Shown here piece by piece: positions 1 through 7,965 of a stretch of DNA of 64,000 nt. Below the pieces are notes generated by a model. It was not told where the DNA came from, did not search any database, and saw nothing but the letters and a program-made list of their open reading frames with translations. How positions within the stretch are numbered: position 1 is the stretch's first letter; each line of letters starts with the position of its first letter. The DNA comes from Bordetella genomosp. 10 (GTDB lineage Bacteria; Pseudomonadota; Gammaproteobacteria; Burkholderiales; Burkholderiaceae_B). The translations under genes were made by a program, and so were the position numbers. The stretch is from the NCBI RefSeq assembly GCF_002261225.1, contig NZ_NEVM01000002.1, positions 930,001-994,000 of the forward strand. The letters are read 5' to 3'.

Positions 1-1591
1 ACAACTGCGCCGACAGGGCCAGGGTATAGGCGCGGCGCAGCAGCTCGAAACGGCGGTCGAAGGCGCGGTACAGGCGTTGCAGCAGGCTGTTGCTGCCCGC
101 GGCGTCGCGATGGCCGGCCATGAGCAGCATCACCAGCGTCGGCACCAGGGTGCGCGACAAGATATAGGACGCGATCATGGCGTAGACCACCGCCTCGGCC
201 AGCGGCACGAACAGGAAGCGCGCCACGCCGGACAGGAAGAACATCGGCACGAACACGATGCAGATGCACAGCGTGGAGACCAGCGCCGCGGTGCCGATTT
301 CGTTGGCGCCGGTGAGGATGGCCTCCTTCAGTTCGGTGCCCAGGTGCAGGTGGCGCTCGATGTTCTCGATGGTGACGATGGCCTGGTCGACCAGGATGCC
401 GACGGACAGCGCCAGGCCGCCCAGCGTCATCAGGTTCAGCGTCTCCCCGGTCATCTGCAGGACCAGGATGGACGCCAGGATGGACAAGGGAATGGTCAGG
501 CCGATGATCAACGTGCTGCGCCAGTTGCCCAGGAACAGCAGCACCATGGCGGCGGTCAGCGCGGCGGCGATCAGCGCCTCGATGACCACGCCCTTGACGG
601 CCGCCTTCACGAACACCGACTGGTCGAACAGCGGCGTCACCTTGACGTCGACGGGCAGCAACTGGACCGCCCGCGGCAGCATCTCGCGCAGGTTGTTGAC
701 GATGTCCACCGTGGAGGCGCCGCCGTTCTTCAGCACCGACAGCAGCACGCCTCGCACGCCGTCCTGCCGCACCACGTTGGTCTGCGGCGTGAAACCGTCG
801 CGCACGTAGGCGACGTCGTGCAGGTAGGTGGTGCCGCCGCCGGGGATGGAGCGGATCGGCAGGTTGTTCATCCCCGCCAGGGTGACCGGCGAGCTGTTCA
901 TCTTGACCGAGTATTCGGTCTCGCCGAACTTCGCCGTGCCCGAGGGCAGGATGAGGTTCTGCGCGTTGATGGCGTTCACCACGTCGGACGACGACAGGCC
1001 GCGCGCCTGCAAGGCCTGCAGGTCCAGGTCCACCGAAATCACGCGCGTCTTGCCGCCGTAGGCGGCCGGCACCGCGACGCCGGGGATGGTGACCAGTTGC
1101 GGGCGCAACTGGTTCATGGCGACGTCGTACAGCGTCTGTTCGGGCAGGGTGGGGCTGGACAGGCCCAACTGGATCACCGGGATGCTGGAGGCCGAATACT
1201 TGATCACCAGCGGCGGCGTGATGCCGGGCGGCAACTGGCGCACCTGGGTCTGCTCGGCCGCCACGACCTGGGCGATGGCGGTCTGGATGTTGGCGGTGGG
1301 CTGGAAGAAAACCTTGATGACGCTGATCCCGGCCAGCGACGTCGATTCTATATGTTCGATATCGCTGACCGTGGTGGTCAGGCTGCGCTCGTTGGACGCG
1401 GCGATGCGCAGTCCCATTTCCTGCGCGGGCAGGCCGGTGTAGGTCCAGATGACGCTGATCACCGGAATATTGATTTCCGGGAAGATGTCGGTCGCCATGC
1501 GCAGCAGCGCGAACGGCGTTGCCAGGATGATCAGCAAGGCCATGACGATGAAGGTGTACGGGCGGCGCAATGCCAGTTGGACGGCTGACAC
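1..1591 (-). CDS. RND-family efflux transporter permease (N-terminal 530 residues, truncated by window edge)
   Basis: Inner-membrane proton-driven efflux pump subunit of the AcrB/HAE1 type. The visible part holds the first transmembrane helix (about residues 10-30), the periplasmic porter region and helices 2-6. The helix-4 motif reads GILVDQAIVTIEN, so the usual Asp-Asp proton relay pair (AcrB D407/D408) is Asp402-Gln403 here. The start is a GTG at 1591 preceded by GGAAG at a 9-nt distance; an ATG at 1600 is followed at once by a stop. No adaptor gene lies upstream, so any membrane-fusion partner must be downstream, outside the window. Family is certain; substrate is unknown. The C-terminal half is not visible. 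Confidence 0.93.
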   Translation of the reverse strand, partial: MSAVQLALRRPYTFIVMALLIILATPFALLRMATDIFPEINIPVISVIWTYTGLPAQEMGLRIAASNERSLTTTVSDIEHIESTSLAGISVIKVFFQPTANIQTAIAQVVAAEQTQVRQLPPGITPPLVIKYSASSIPVIQLGLSSPTLPEQTLYDVAMNQLRPQLVTIPGVAVPAAYGGKTRVISVDLDLQALQARGLSSSDVVNAINAQNLILPSGTAKFGETEYSVKMNSSPVTLAGMNNLPIRSIPGGGTTYLHDVAYVRDGFTPQTNVVRQDGVRGVLLSVLKNGGASTVDIVNNLREMLPRAVQLLPVDVKVTPLFDQSVFVKAAVKGVVIEALIAAALTAAMVLLFLGNWRSTLIIGLTIPLSILASILVLQMTGETLNLMTLGGLALSVGILVDQAIVTIENIERHLHLGTELKEAILTGANEIGTAALVSTLCICIVFVPMFFLSGVARFLFVPLAEAVVYAMIASYILSRTLVPTLVMLLMAGHRDAAGSNSLLQRLYRAFDRRFELLRRAYTLALSAQL

Positions 1592-1960
1592 GGCTTACAT
1601 CTTCCAGGGCGGGGGGAACGGCAGCTTCATGGTTACGGGCCCGGGCGGGGCGGTTCAGCGGATGATCGGGATATTGCGGACGTATGCCCGGGATGCCGTC
1701 GGGGGCCCTCCCGCCGCATGGCTCGAAGGGGATGCCCACCGCGGGGCCTGCGATATACGAAAAGTAACAACTATTCTTAGGGATCTTCCCGGGAAGCGCA
1801 AGAAGGGCAAACGCTATATCGGTATACCGTTGCATGCACGCGCGGGATAGGGTAAGGGGGCCGAGCCCCGAGCGCGGCCGCCGATGCTGCGTTGCAAAAA
1901 GCCCCTCAGGCGATGGTGGGTTAAGCTCTGGCCTCGTTCCTGTCAGCAGCCCATAACACC
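1592..1960. other. Divergent intergenic region between the RND permease and lldD
   Basis: 369 bp with no convincing gene. It carries two perfect short palindromes, CTTCCCGGGAAG at 1785-1796 and CGGTATACCG at 1820-1829, in a locally AT-richer stretch (about 1750-1830). They could be operators for one of the two divergent genes, but no regulator gene adjoins. No clear -35/-10 pair was identified. Confidence 0.4.
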
Positions 1961-3139
1961 ATGCCGCTTCCCTCACGCACCTTTATTGCAACCGTTGAAG
2001 ACATGCGCCGCGTGGCGCGCCGCCGGGTTCCCCGCATGTTTTACGACTATGCCGACTCGGGTTCGTGGACGGAGTCGACCTACCGCGCCAACGAAGAAGA
2101 CCTGCAGAAGATCCGTTTCCGCCAGCGCGTCGCGCGCAATATGGAAAACCGCAACCTGGCCACCACCATGGTCGGCCAGCCCGCCGCCATCCCCCTGGCC
2201 CTGGCGCCGACCGGCCTGACCGGGATGCAGCATGCCGACGGCGAGATCCTGGCGGCGCAGGCGGCCGAGGCCTTCGGCGTGCCGTTCACGCTGTCGACCA
2301 TGAGCATCTGCTCGATCGAGGACGTGGCCGCGCACACCACCGCGCCGTTCTGGTTCCAGTTGTACGTCATGCGGGACCGGGATTTCATCGAGCGCCTGAT
2401 CGACCGCGCCAAGGCCGCCAAATGCTCGGCTCTGGTTTTGACCCTTGATTTGCAAATCCTGGGACAACGGCACAAGGACCTGCGCAACGGCCTGAGCGCG
2501 CCGCCGCGGATGACGCTGGGCAACCTGGTGAATCTCGCCACCAAGCCGGCCTGGTGCTGGAACATGCTGCGCACGCAGCGCCGCACCTTCCGCAATATCG
2601 CGGGCCACGCGAAGGGGGTGACGGACCTGTCGTCCCTGGGCGCATGGACGGCGGAGCAGTTCGATCCGACCCTGAGCTGGGACGACGTCGAATGGATCAA
2701 GAAGCGGTGGGGCGGCAAGCTGATCCTCAAGGGCATTCTCGACCCGGACGACGCGCGCCATGCGGTGGACACCGGCGCCGATGCGCTGATCGTCAGCAAC
2801 CACGGCGGGCGCCAACTGGATGGCGCGGTCTCGTCGGTCGCCATGCTGCCGCAGGTGGTCGATGCGGTGGGCAAGGATATCGAAGTGTGGATGGACGGCG
2901 GCATCCGCTCCGGGCAGGACATCCTGCGCGCGGTGGCGCTGGGCGCGCGCGGCGTGATGATCGGGCGGCCTTTCCTTTACGGCCTGGGCGCGGGCGGGCG
3001 CGAGGGGGTGACCAAGGTGCTGGAGATCCTGGCGCGGGAACTGGACATCACCATGGCGCTGTGCGGCTATCGCGACATCCACCAGATCGGCCGCGACGTG
3101 CTGGTGCCGGGTTCCTATCCGGGATCGCCGGCGGCCTGA
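1961..3139 (+). CDS. lldD: L-lactate dehydrogenase (quinone/cytochrome) of the FMN-dependent alpha-hydroxy-acid oxidase family
   Basis: Oxidises L-lactate (or a related 2-hydroxy acid) to pyruvate, passing electrons to the membrane quinone pool; works at the inner face of the membrane. The 392 residues match the family length of 380-400. Visible signatures are the FMN barrel, Lys257 in LILKGI, the active-site block SNHGGRQLDG with catalytic His281 and Arg284, and DGGIRSG at 312-318 that binds the FMN phosphate. The start MPLPSRTFIATVEDM matches the usual N-terminus of the family. It stands alone, followed by a hairpin at 3167-3189. Substrate cannot be proved from sequence; glycolate or mandelate oxidases share the fold, but the LldD-like N-terminus favours lactate. 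Confidence 0.9.
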   Translation: MPLPSRTFIATVEDMRRVARRRVPRMFYDYADSGSWTESTYRANEEDLQKIRFRQRVARNMENRNLATTMVGQPAAIPLALAPTGLTGMQHADGEILAAQAAEAFGVPFTLSTMSICSIEDVAAHTTAPFWFQLYVMRDRDFIERLIDRAKAAKCSALVLTLDLQILGQRHKDLRNGLSAPPRMTLGNLVNLATKPAWCWNMLRTQRRTFRNIAGHAKGVTDLSSLGAWTAEQFDPTLSWDDVEWIKKRWGGKLILKGILDPDDARHAVDTGADALIVSNHGGRQLDGAVSSVAMLPQVVDAVGKDIEVWMDGGIRSGQDILRAVALGARGVMIGRPFLYGLGAGGREGVTKVLEILARELDITMALCGYRDIHQIGRDVLVPGSYPGSPAA

Positions 3140-3166
3140 TCCAGGCGGCGTCCCGGCGGGGAGCGG

Positions 3167-3189
3167 GGCGGCGGCTCGATGCCGCCGCC
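3167..3189 (+). terminator. Candidate intrinsic terminator of lldD (convergent with the PsiF gene)
   Basis: A 9-bp GC stem (GGCGGCGGC paired with GCCGCCGCC) around a 5-nt loop TCGAT lies 27 bp after the lldD stop. It is followed by GCTTT, a short T tract, so termination strength is uncertain. It sits between convergent genes, where a terminator is expected. Confidence 0.5.
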
Positions 3190-3209
3190 GCTTTACGATG
3201 AGGCGGACC

Positions 3210-3590
3210 TCAGCCCTTGCTCTTGAGGCAGGTGCTCATGAAGGTCTTGCGGGCATCGCCGCTGAGGGACTTGGCGCCGGCCTGGGCGTTGCAGTCCTTC
3301 ATGCGCTGCTGTTGCGGCGTCAGGGTCTTGCCGGTCGCGGCGGGCTTCTCGCCCTTCAGGCAGGCGGCGACGCCGGCCTTGTAGGCCTCGCCCGTCTTGC
3401 CTTTGTTGGCGGTGCTGCAATCCGACATCCGCTTCTGCTGCGGCGTCAGCGCCTTGCCATTGCTCGGGCTGGCCGGGGCGGCCGGCGTGGGCGCCGCGGC
3501 CGGCGCCGGGGTGGTCTGCGCCCACACCGGCGCGCTGCAGCTCACGGCCAACAGGACGGCCGCGAACAATTGGCTGGAACGGTTCTTCAT
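3210..3590 (-). CDS. PsiF-repeat secreted protein
   Basis: Small exported protein of 126 residues. A signal peptide (residues 1-24, ending VWAQ) is followed by an Ala/Pro-rich linker and two copies of the PsiF repeat, each starting with LTPQQ-R-M-x-C-x-x-x and containing a second cysteine (KALTPQQKRMSDC and KTLTPQQQRMKDC). The regular cysteines suggest disulphide-bonded repeats in the periplasm. The family is named after the E. coli phosphate-starvation-inducible gene psiF, whose function is unknown; I see no PHO box here. The downstream lldD is convergent, so the gene is probably monocistronic. Confidence 0.88.
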   Translation of the reverse strand: MKNRSSQLFAAVLLAVSCSAPVWAQTTPAPAAAPTPAAPASPSNGKALTPQQKRMSDCSTANKGKTGEAYKAGVAACLKGEKPAATGKTLTPQQQRMKDCNAQAGAKSLSGDARKTFMSTCLKSKG

Positions 3591-3944
3591 TTTGCTTGCT
3601 CCTTGCTCCGTGTGGCGACGGTTTGGCGCAACCAGGGCGTCGCGCCCGGTCCCGGCGATTCTTGCATAAGGTTATTGCTTATGACATAGGGTTCATTCCC
3701 CATTTCTTGAAAGCGGATGTTGCCACCGCACATTGCCCCTTTCACGCGCCTTGCGTCGGACACCCATGAAGGGCTGGGACGGCGTGGCGCGCCGCGGTCA
3801 TTGCCGCGAGTCATGTTGTGGCGCGGCATACCCATATGCCGGATATTTCGTTGTTGCCACGCCGGCGGAAGCCTAGGATCACGCCGAGCATTCATTTCGC
3901 GCCGGCAGGATTCGAGACGCCGGCGGCTTCCGTGGCAAACATCG
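3591..3944. promoter_or_regulatory. Divergent promoter region, PsiF gene / FMN reductase, with an inverted repeat
   Basis: 354 bp without a supported gene. An AT-rich stretch at 3660-3715 contains a perfect inverted repeat, CATAAG (3665-3670) and CTTATG (3678-3683) around a 7-nt spacer, a plausible operator near the PsiF gene start. The right part (3720-3940) is GC-rich and shows open frames on the plus strand with no recognisable protein. Confidence 0.4.
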
Positions 3945-4529
3945 ATGACCGTACTCGCGCTGGCTGGCAGTCCTTCCCTTACTTCCCGTTCCTCCGCCCT
4001 GTTGCATCGCGCCGCCGCCCTGTTGGGCGAACGCGGTCTCGCCGTCAGCACCTTGGGCTTGCGCGACCTGCCGTCCCAGGACCTGATCGAAGGCAATTAC
4101 GCCGGGCCCGCCGCGGCCGCCTTGCGCGCCCGCGTCCATGCGGCCAGCGCCTTGCTGATCGCCACGCCGGTCTACAAGGCCTCGTTTTCCGGCGGCCTGA
4201 AGGCCGTCCTGGATCTATTGGATGAGAAAGCCCTGGCCGGCAAGGTGGTCCTGCCCATCGCCACCGGCGGCAGCGTGGCCCACCTGCTGGCGCTCGAATA
4301 CACCCTCAAGCCGGTGCTTTCCGCATTGGGCGCGCGCCACATCCTTGCCAGCGTCTTCGCCACCGAGAAACAGGTGCGGTTGGCCGAGGACGGCGCCGCC
4401 GTGCTCGACGACGAACTGAGCCACCGCCTGCACGCCGGCGTCGAGCACCTGGCGCGCCACGTCGCGCCGGCGCCGGCCGAGCGCTACGACGTCGGCCAAC
4501 TGCTGGTCCAGGCCCGCTTCAGCATCTGA
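3945..4529 (+). CDS. ssuE: NADPH-dependent FMN reductase, SsuE/MsuE type
   Basis: Flavodoxin-like reductase that supplies reduced FMN to a two-component monooxygenase, typically the alkanesulfonate monooxygenase SsuD. The protein is 194 residues; residues 1-12 (MTVLALAGSPSL) form the phosphate-binding loop for FMN, and TPVYKASFSGGLKAVLDLL (about 71-89) is the characteristic SsuE active-site stretch. The ATG at 3945 is chosen because the conserved core starts right there; the in-frame extension upstream is non-conserved and basic. It is followed 33 bp later by a small molybdopterin-binding (Mop) protein, the same pairing as ssuE and ssuF in the Pseudomonas putida ssu locus, but ssuADCB are absent here. 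Confidence 0.85.
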   Translation: MTVLALAGSPSLTSRSSALLHRAAALLGERGLAVSTLGLRDLPSQDLIEGNYAGPAAAALRARVHAASALLIATPVYKASFSGGLKAVLDLLDEKALAGKVVLPIATGGSVAHLLALEYTLKPVLSALGARHILASVFATEKQVRLAEDGAAVLDDELSHRLHAGVEHLARHVAPAPAERYDVGQLLVQARFSI

Positions 4530-4562
4530 CCGAACCCTTTCCCCTTCGAGGAGCATTCCCCC

Positions 4563-4778
4563 ATGGCCATCCAATCCATCAACGCCCGCAACCAGTTCCG
4601 CGGCAAGATCAAGGAAATCATCACCGGGCCCGTCGTGTCGGAAGTCGATATCGATACGCCCGCCGGCATCGTGACCTCCGTCATCACCACCCGTTCCGTG
4701 CAGGAGCTGGACCTGCAGGTGGGCACGGAAGTGCTGGCCTTCGTGAAGTCCACGGAAGTGTCGGTGGCCAAGCTGTAG
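4563..4778 (+). CDS. Small TOBE/Mop-domain molybdopterin-binding protein (SsuF-like molbindin)
   Basis: A 71-residue single Mop domain, the oxyanion-binding fold that hexamerises in molbindins to store molybdate or tungstate in the cytoplasm. The pattern NQFRGKIKEIITGPVVSEV ... ITTRSVQELDL ... VLAFVKSTEVSVAKL is typical. A good ribosome site (GAGGAG) precedes the ATG. It sits directly behind an SsuE-like reductase, as does SsuF, a 7-kDa protein needed for growth on sulfonates in P. putida. It could alternatively serve the molybdate regulon 12 kb away, whose regulator lacks its own molybdate-binding domains. Fold is certain; role is inferred. Confidence 0.85.
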   Translation: MAIQSINARNQFRGKIKEIITGPVVSEVDIDTPAGIVTSVITTRSVQELDLQVGTEVLAFVKSTEVSVAKL

Positions 4779-4803
4779 GTTTTGGGCAGGCTCCCGGCGG
4801 CGT

Positions 4804-5163
4804 CTAGCCTTGAGGATGCGCCGCCGGCTTGCCGTCCACGTGGCCGAGGTCGCGGCCGGGATCGATCTGGTCGCGCACCCGCTGCTTCAGGGTTTTCGCG
4901 TCCGGGAAGCCGCCATCGCGCTTGCGATCCCACAGCAGCGCGTCGCCGCAATGGATCTGGAAGATGCCGCCGGTGCCGGGCACCAGCGCGACCTCGCCCA
5001 GGTCCGTCGAGAACGTGGACAACAACTCCTGCGCCATCCAGGCGGCGCGCAGGAGCCAATGGCATTGCGTGCAGTAGGTAATCGCGATGCGCACCGAGGC
5101 GCGGGCGCCGGGCTCCAGGGTGACCGCCGGCTTGGCGGGCGTCAGGAAATCGGGATTGCTCAT
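4804..5163 (-). CDS. SelT/SelW/SelH-family thioredoxin-like protein (cysteine form)
   Basis: A 119-residue Rdx-family protein with a thioredoxin-like fold. The redox motif C-T-Q-C (in ITYCTQCHWLLRAAW, about residues 31-34) replaces the Cys-x-x-Sec of eukaryotic selenoprotein W, so no selenocysteine is involved. The conserved GTGGIFQIHCGDALLWDRKRDGGFPD block follows, then KTLKQRVRDQIDPGRDLGH at the end, as in bacterial members. It is convergent with the Mop gene (25-bp gap). Bacterial members are presumed cytosolic thiol-redox proteins of unknown partner; I see nothing in the neighbourhood that names one. Confidence 0.85.
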   Translation of the reverse strand: MSNPDFLTPAKPAVTLEPGARASVRIAITYCTQCHWLLRAAWMAQELLSTFSTDLGEVALVPGTGGIFQIHCGDALLWDRKRDGGFPDAKTLKQRVRDQIDPGRDLGHVDGKPAAHPQG

Positions 5164-5232
5164 CGTCAGTCTCCAGGAGAGCAGGGCGGGGCATGGCAGC
5201 CTTCGGGATTCCAGCGGCCGCGAATCGGTGAA

Positions 5233-6123
5233 TCACGTTCCCACGGGTTCGCGCAGCGCGTGGATCAGCGCCTGGGCATAGTGAGGCAGATTGTCCCAGT
5301 CGCGCACGCACAGCATCAATTTCCGGTCGGCCCAGGCGTCGTCGAGTTCCAGTATAAGGACGCGCGCGCCGCGCCAGCGCAGCGCCGCCGGCCGCGGCAG
5401 CACGGCCAATCCTACGCCCTGGATGACCATGCGCGCCATGGCGTCGTAGTTGTTGACCCGCACGCGCACACGCATCCGGTGGCCGGCGCGCGCGGCATGG
5501 TCGTCGAGATAGGCGGCGATGGCGCTGGTCTGCGCCAGGCCGACATGGTCGTGGGCCAGCGTCGCGGCGAAGTCCACCCGGCCCGCGCGGGCCAGCGGAT
5601 GGCCGGCCGGCGCCATCAGCACCAGGCGGTCGCGCCGGAACGGGAAGGTCTCCAGGCCTTGCAGCGACACCGCATCGGAAATGATGCCGACGTCGGCGCT
5701 GCCGGCGTGCAGCTCGGGCACGATGCGGTGGCTGGCCCTTTCCTCCAGGTCGACGTCGATATTGGGATGGTCGCGCAGGAAGGCGCCCAGCGGTTCGGGC
5801 AGGTATTCGCTGATCGCCGCGGTATTGCATAGCAGCCGCACGCGCCCGCGCAGTCCCCGGGCGTAGTCGCCGAGATCGTCCTGCATGCGGTCGACTTGCT
5901 GGAGCAGGCTGCGGGCATGGTAGGCCAGCGCCTGGCCCGCCGGCGTGGGCGTGACGCCGCGGCGGCCGCGCGTCAGCAGCGGCGTGCCCAGCGAATCTTC
6001 CAGCGCGCGCAGGCGGGCGCTGGCCGAAGCCAGCGCCAGGTGGGCGCGCGCGGCGCCGGCGGTGATGCTGCCCGCGTCGACGGTATGCAGGAAAAGGCGC
6101 AGGTCGGTGAGATCGAAGTGCAT
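5233..6123 (-). CDS. LysR-family transcriptional regulator, divergent from the TauE/SafE exporter
   Basis: Standard LTTR of 296 residues: helix-turn-helix at about residues 8-66 (TDLRLFLHTVDAGSITAGAARAHLALASASARLRALE), then a periplasmic-binding-protein-like effector domain. The ATG at 6123 is used because MHFDLTDLRLF is the canonical LTTR start; the upstream in-frame residues are arginine-rich and not conserved. The gene is transcribed away from the membrane exporter at 6209 across an 85-bp gap, the classic arrangement of an LTTR and its target. The effector is unknown; sulfite, a sulfonate or an organic acid would fit the exporter family. Confidence 0.9.
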   Translation of the reverse strand: MHFDLTDLRLFLHTVDAGSITAGAARAHLALASASARLRALEDSLGTPLLTRGRRGVTPTPAGQALAYHARSLLQQVDRMQDDLGDYARGLRGRVRLLCNTAAISEYLPEPLGAFLRDHPNIDVDLEERASHRIVPELHAGSADVGIISDAVSLQGLETFPFRRDRLVLMAPAGHPLARAGRVDFAATLAHDHVGLAQTSAIAAYLDDHAARAGHRMRVRVRVNNYDAMARMVIQGVGLAVLPRPAALRWRGARVLILELDDAWADRKLMLCVRDWDNLPHYAQALIHALREPVGT

Positions 6124-6208
6124 GGTCGGCAGCCTTCGCCGTTGCCGAAGGCTGGCTAAGTGTAATCCGCATTTCCGCCGCGCGCCGCGCCGGGCATCAT
6201 GGCGACCC

Positions 6209-6976
6209 ATGATGAATACGATTCTCGATTTCTACCGCGACGGCGGCGCCTCCCTCATCCTGCTGGTGGTGATCAGCTTTCTCGTGGCCGGGACGGTCAA
6301 GGGCGTGATCGGCCTGGGCCTGCCCACCGTGTCGATCGGCCTGCTCAGCGTCGCCATGCTGCCGGCGCAGGCGGCGGCCTTGCTGATCGTTCCGTCCATG
6401 GTCACCAACGTGTGGCAACTGGCCGCGGGTGGCCGCTTTCTTTACCTGCTGCGGCGGCTGTGGCCCATGCTGCTGGCGGTCTGCGCCGGCACCTGGATGG
6501 CGGGCGCCTGGCTGGCGGGACGCTCCACCGGCTGGGCGGGCCATGCGCTGGGCGCGGCCCTGCTGGTCTACGCCGCGATCGGCCTGTCCGCCGTGCGCCT
6601 GTCCGTGCCGCCGCGCATGGAGGGCTGGATGGGGCCCGTGGTGGGCGCCACGACCGGGGTGATCACCTCGGCGACCGGCGTCTTCGTGATTCCGGCCGTG
6701 CCTTATCTCCAGGCGCTGGGGCTGGACAGGAACGAACTGGTGCAGGCGATGGGCCTGGCCTTCACCGCCTCCACGATCGCGCTGGCGGGCGACCTGGTGC
6801 ACAGCGGCGACCTGGGCGGCCGCGAAGCCTGGGCTTCGCTATTGGCCCTGGCGCCGGCCTTGGGGGGAATGTGGTTCGGCCAGTGGCTGCGCCATCGCGT
6901 CAGCGCGCCGACGTTCCGGCGGGTGTTCTTCGTCGGCGTGGGCGCGCTGGGGATACATCTCCTGTTAGCGGGTTGA
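6209..6976 (+). CDS. TauE/SafE-family membrane transporter (putative sulfite/organosulfur exporter)
   Basis: A 255-residue polytopic inner-membrane protein with about seven or eight hydrophobic segments and the two family signatures: LVAGTVKGVIGLGLPTVSIGLL in the first half and GATTGVITSATGVFVIPAVPYL in the second, an internal duplication typical of the TauE/SafE fold. Members export sulfite, sulfoacetate or related anions. Two adjacent ATGs (6209 and 6212) could start it. The divergent LysR gene is its likely regulator, and the nearby ssuE/Mop pair makes an organosulfur role plausible, but substrate is not shown. Confidence 0.88.
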   Translation: MMNTILDFYRDGGASLILLVVISFLVAGTVKGVIGLGLPTVSIGLLSVAMLPAQAAALLIVPSMVTNVWQLAAGGRFLYLLRRLWPMLLAVCAGTWMAGAWLAGRSTGWAGHALGAALLVYAAIGLSAVRLSVPPRMEGWMGPVVGATTGVITSATGVFVIPAVPYLQALGLDRNELVQAMGLAFTASTIALAGDLVHSGDLGGREAWASLLALAPALGGMWFGQWLRHRVSAPTFRRVFFVGVGALGIHLLLAG

Positions 6977-7056
6977 AAGGCACCGGCATCGGCATCGGCG
7001 CCGGGCGTCCCGGATGCCATTGCGCTTGTCCCATCGTTGCCTGTCCCGTCTTTTTT

Positions 7057-7965
7057 CTAGGCCGCCCACTGCGTCGCCTTCAGGTGCCGCTGCATCACGG
7101 CCGCCGCCCATTCCTGGTCGCCGGCTTCCATCGCGTCCAGGATATCCAGATGCTCGCGCACATAACGCTCCAGCGTGGACACCGGGTAGCTGGCGGGATG
7201 CGCGTCCAGTTGCCGCAACTGGTTCTGCTGCTGGACCGCCTGCAGGATGAAGCGGTTGCCCGAGCAGCGCGCCAGCATTTCGTGAAAGGCGCTGTTCAGG
7301 GCGAAGAAGTCGCCCGTGGCGATGGGCCGCCGGCTGTCGGCCAGCAGCGCCTCGTGCCGCTCGCGCATGTCCCGGAAGGCGCGAGCGTCCACGTTGAAAC
7401 CGGGCTCGCGCAGGCCCGCGCACTCGACCATCATGCGGAAGCGATAGCTTTCCTTGCGCACGTCGTCGTCGGCCAGCGAAGCCGGAAAGCGCCATCCATG
7501 GCCCTGGCGTTTTTCCAGCACGCCTTCGGACGCCATGCGCAGCAAGGTCTTCATCAGTATGCTGCGCGGCACGCCGTAGCGGTGCAGCAGTTCGCTGTCG
7601 GTGAAGCTGTCCTCGATCAGGCGCTGGCTGCGATCGGCCACCAGGCGCCGATACAGATCCTCGCTGGTCATGGGCGCGCCTTCGGGCGTCGCCACGGCGT
7701 CGTCGCCGCGCGCGCGGCGCGCGACGTAATAGCCGCTGTTGGGCTTGCAGCGCGCCAGGCCGCTTTCGGCGAGCAGGCGCAGGGCGCCGCGTACGGGCGT
7801 GCGGGACACTTCGTAGCGTTCGCTGAGCGCCTTTTCTGACAGATGGCTGTCCAACTCGAAAACACCGGCGGCGATATCCTGGGCCAGGCGCTGGGCGAGC
7901 TCTCGCTGCAAACGAGTGATGCGTGCGGGCTGCGTATCGGCAGCGCCGTCGGTCTTGATGGCCAT
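7057..7965 (-). CDS. GntR-family regulator with two tandem winged-helix domains and an FCD domain
   Basis: DNA-binding regulator of 302 residues. Residues about 15-83 form a normal GntR winged helix (LSEKALSERYEVSRTPVRGALRLLAESGL). Residues about 101-163 look like a second, diverged copy (FTDSELLHRYGVPRSILMKTLLRMASEGVLEKRQGHGWRF). Residues about 170-300 are an all-helical FCD ligand domain with candidate metal ligands His228, His272 and His294. Ordinary FadR/VanR-type regulators have only one winged helix and are about 220-250 residues, so this one is enlarged by the duplication. The start ATG at 7965 follows from the sharp loss of conserved pattern upstream. The target is unclear; a large palindrome lies about 200 bp upstream at 8166-8190. 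Confidence 0.87.
   Translation of the reverse strand: MAIKTDGAADTQPARITRLQRELAQRLAQDIAAGVFELDSHLSEKALSERYEVSRTPVRGALRLLAESGLARCKPNSGYYVARRARGDDAVATPEGAPMTSEDLYRRLVADRSQRLIEDSFTDSELLHRYGVPRSILMKTLLRMASEGVLEKRQGHGWRFPASLADDDVRKESYRFRMMVECAGLREPGFNVDARAFRDMRERHEALLADSRRPIATGDFFALNSAFHEMLARCSGNRFILQAVQQQNQLRQLDAHPASYPVSTLERYVREHLDILDAMEAGDQEWAAAVMQRHLKATQWAA

Noticed and set aside
77..1588. Long open frame on plus, rich in Gln, His, Arg and Gly
   Set aside because: It mirrors the RND permease in the opposite strand; composition is that of a high-GC antisense frame and no domain is visible.
4804..5163. Possible selenoprotein W
   Set aside because: The redox motif is Cys-Thr-Gln-Cys with TGC codons; no in-frame TGA or SECIS-like hairpin is implied.
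6977..7056. Intrinsic terminator with T6 run (TCTTTTTTC) after the TauE/SafE gene
   Set aside because: A T run is present near 7047-7054, but I found no clean stem directly before it; the GGCATC/GATGCC arms are too far away and mismatched inside.
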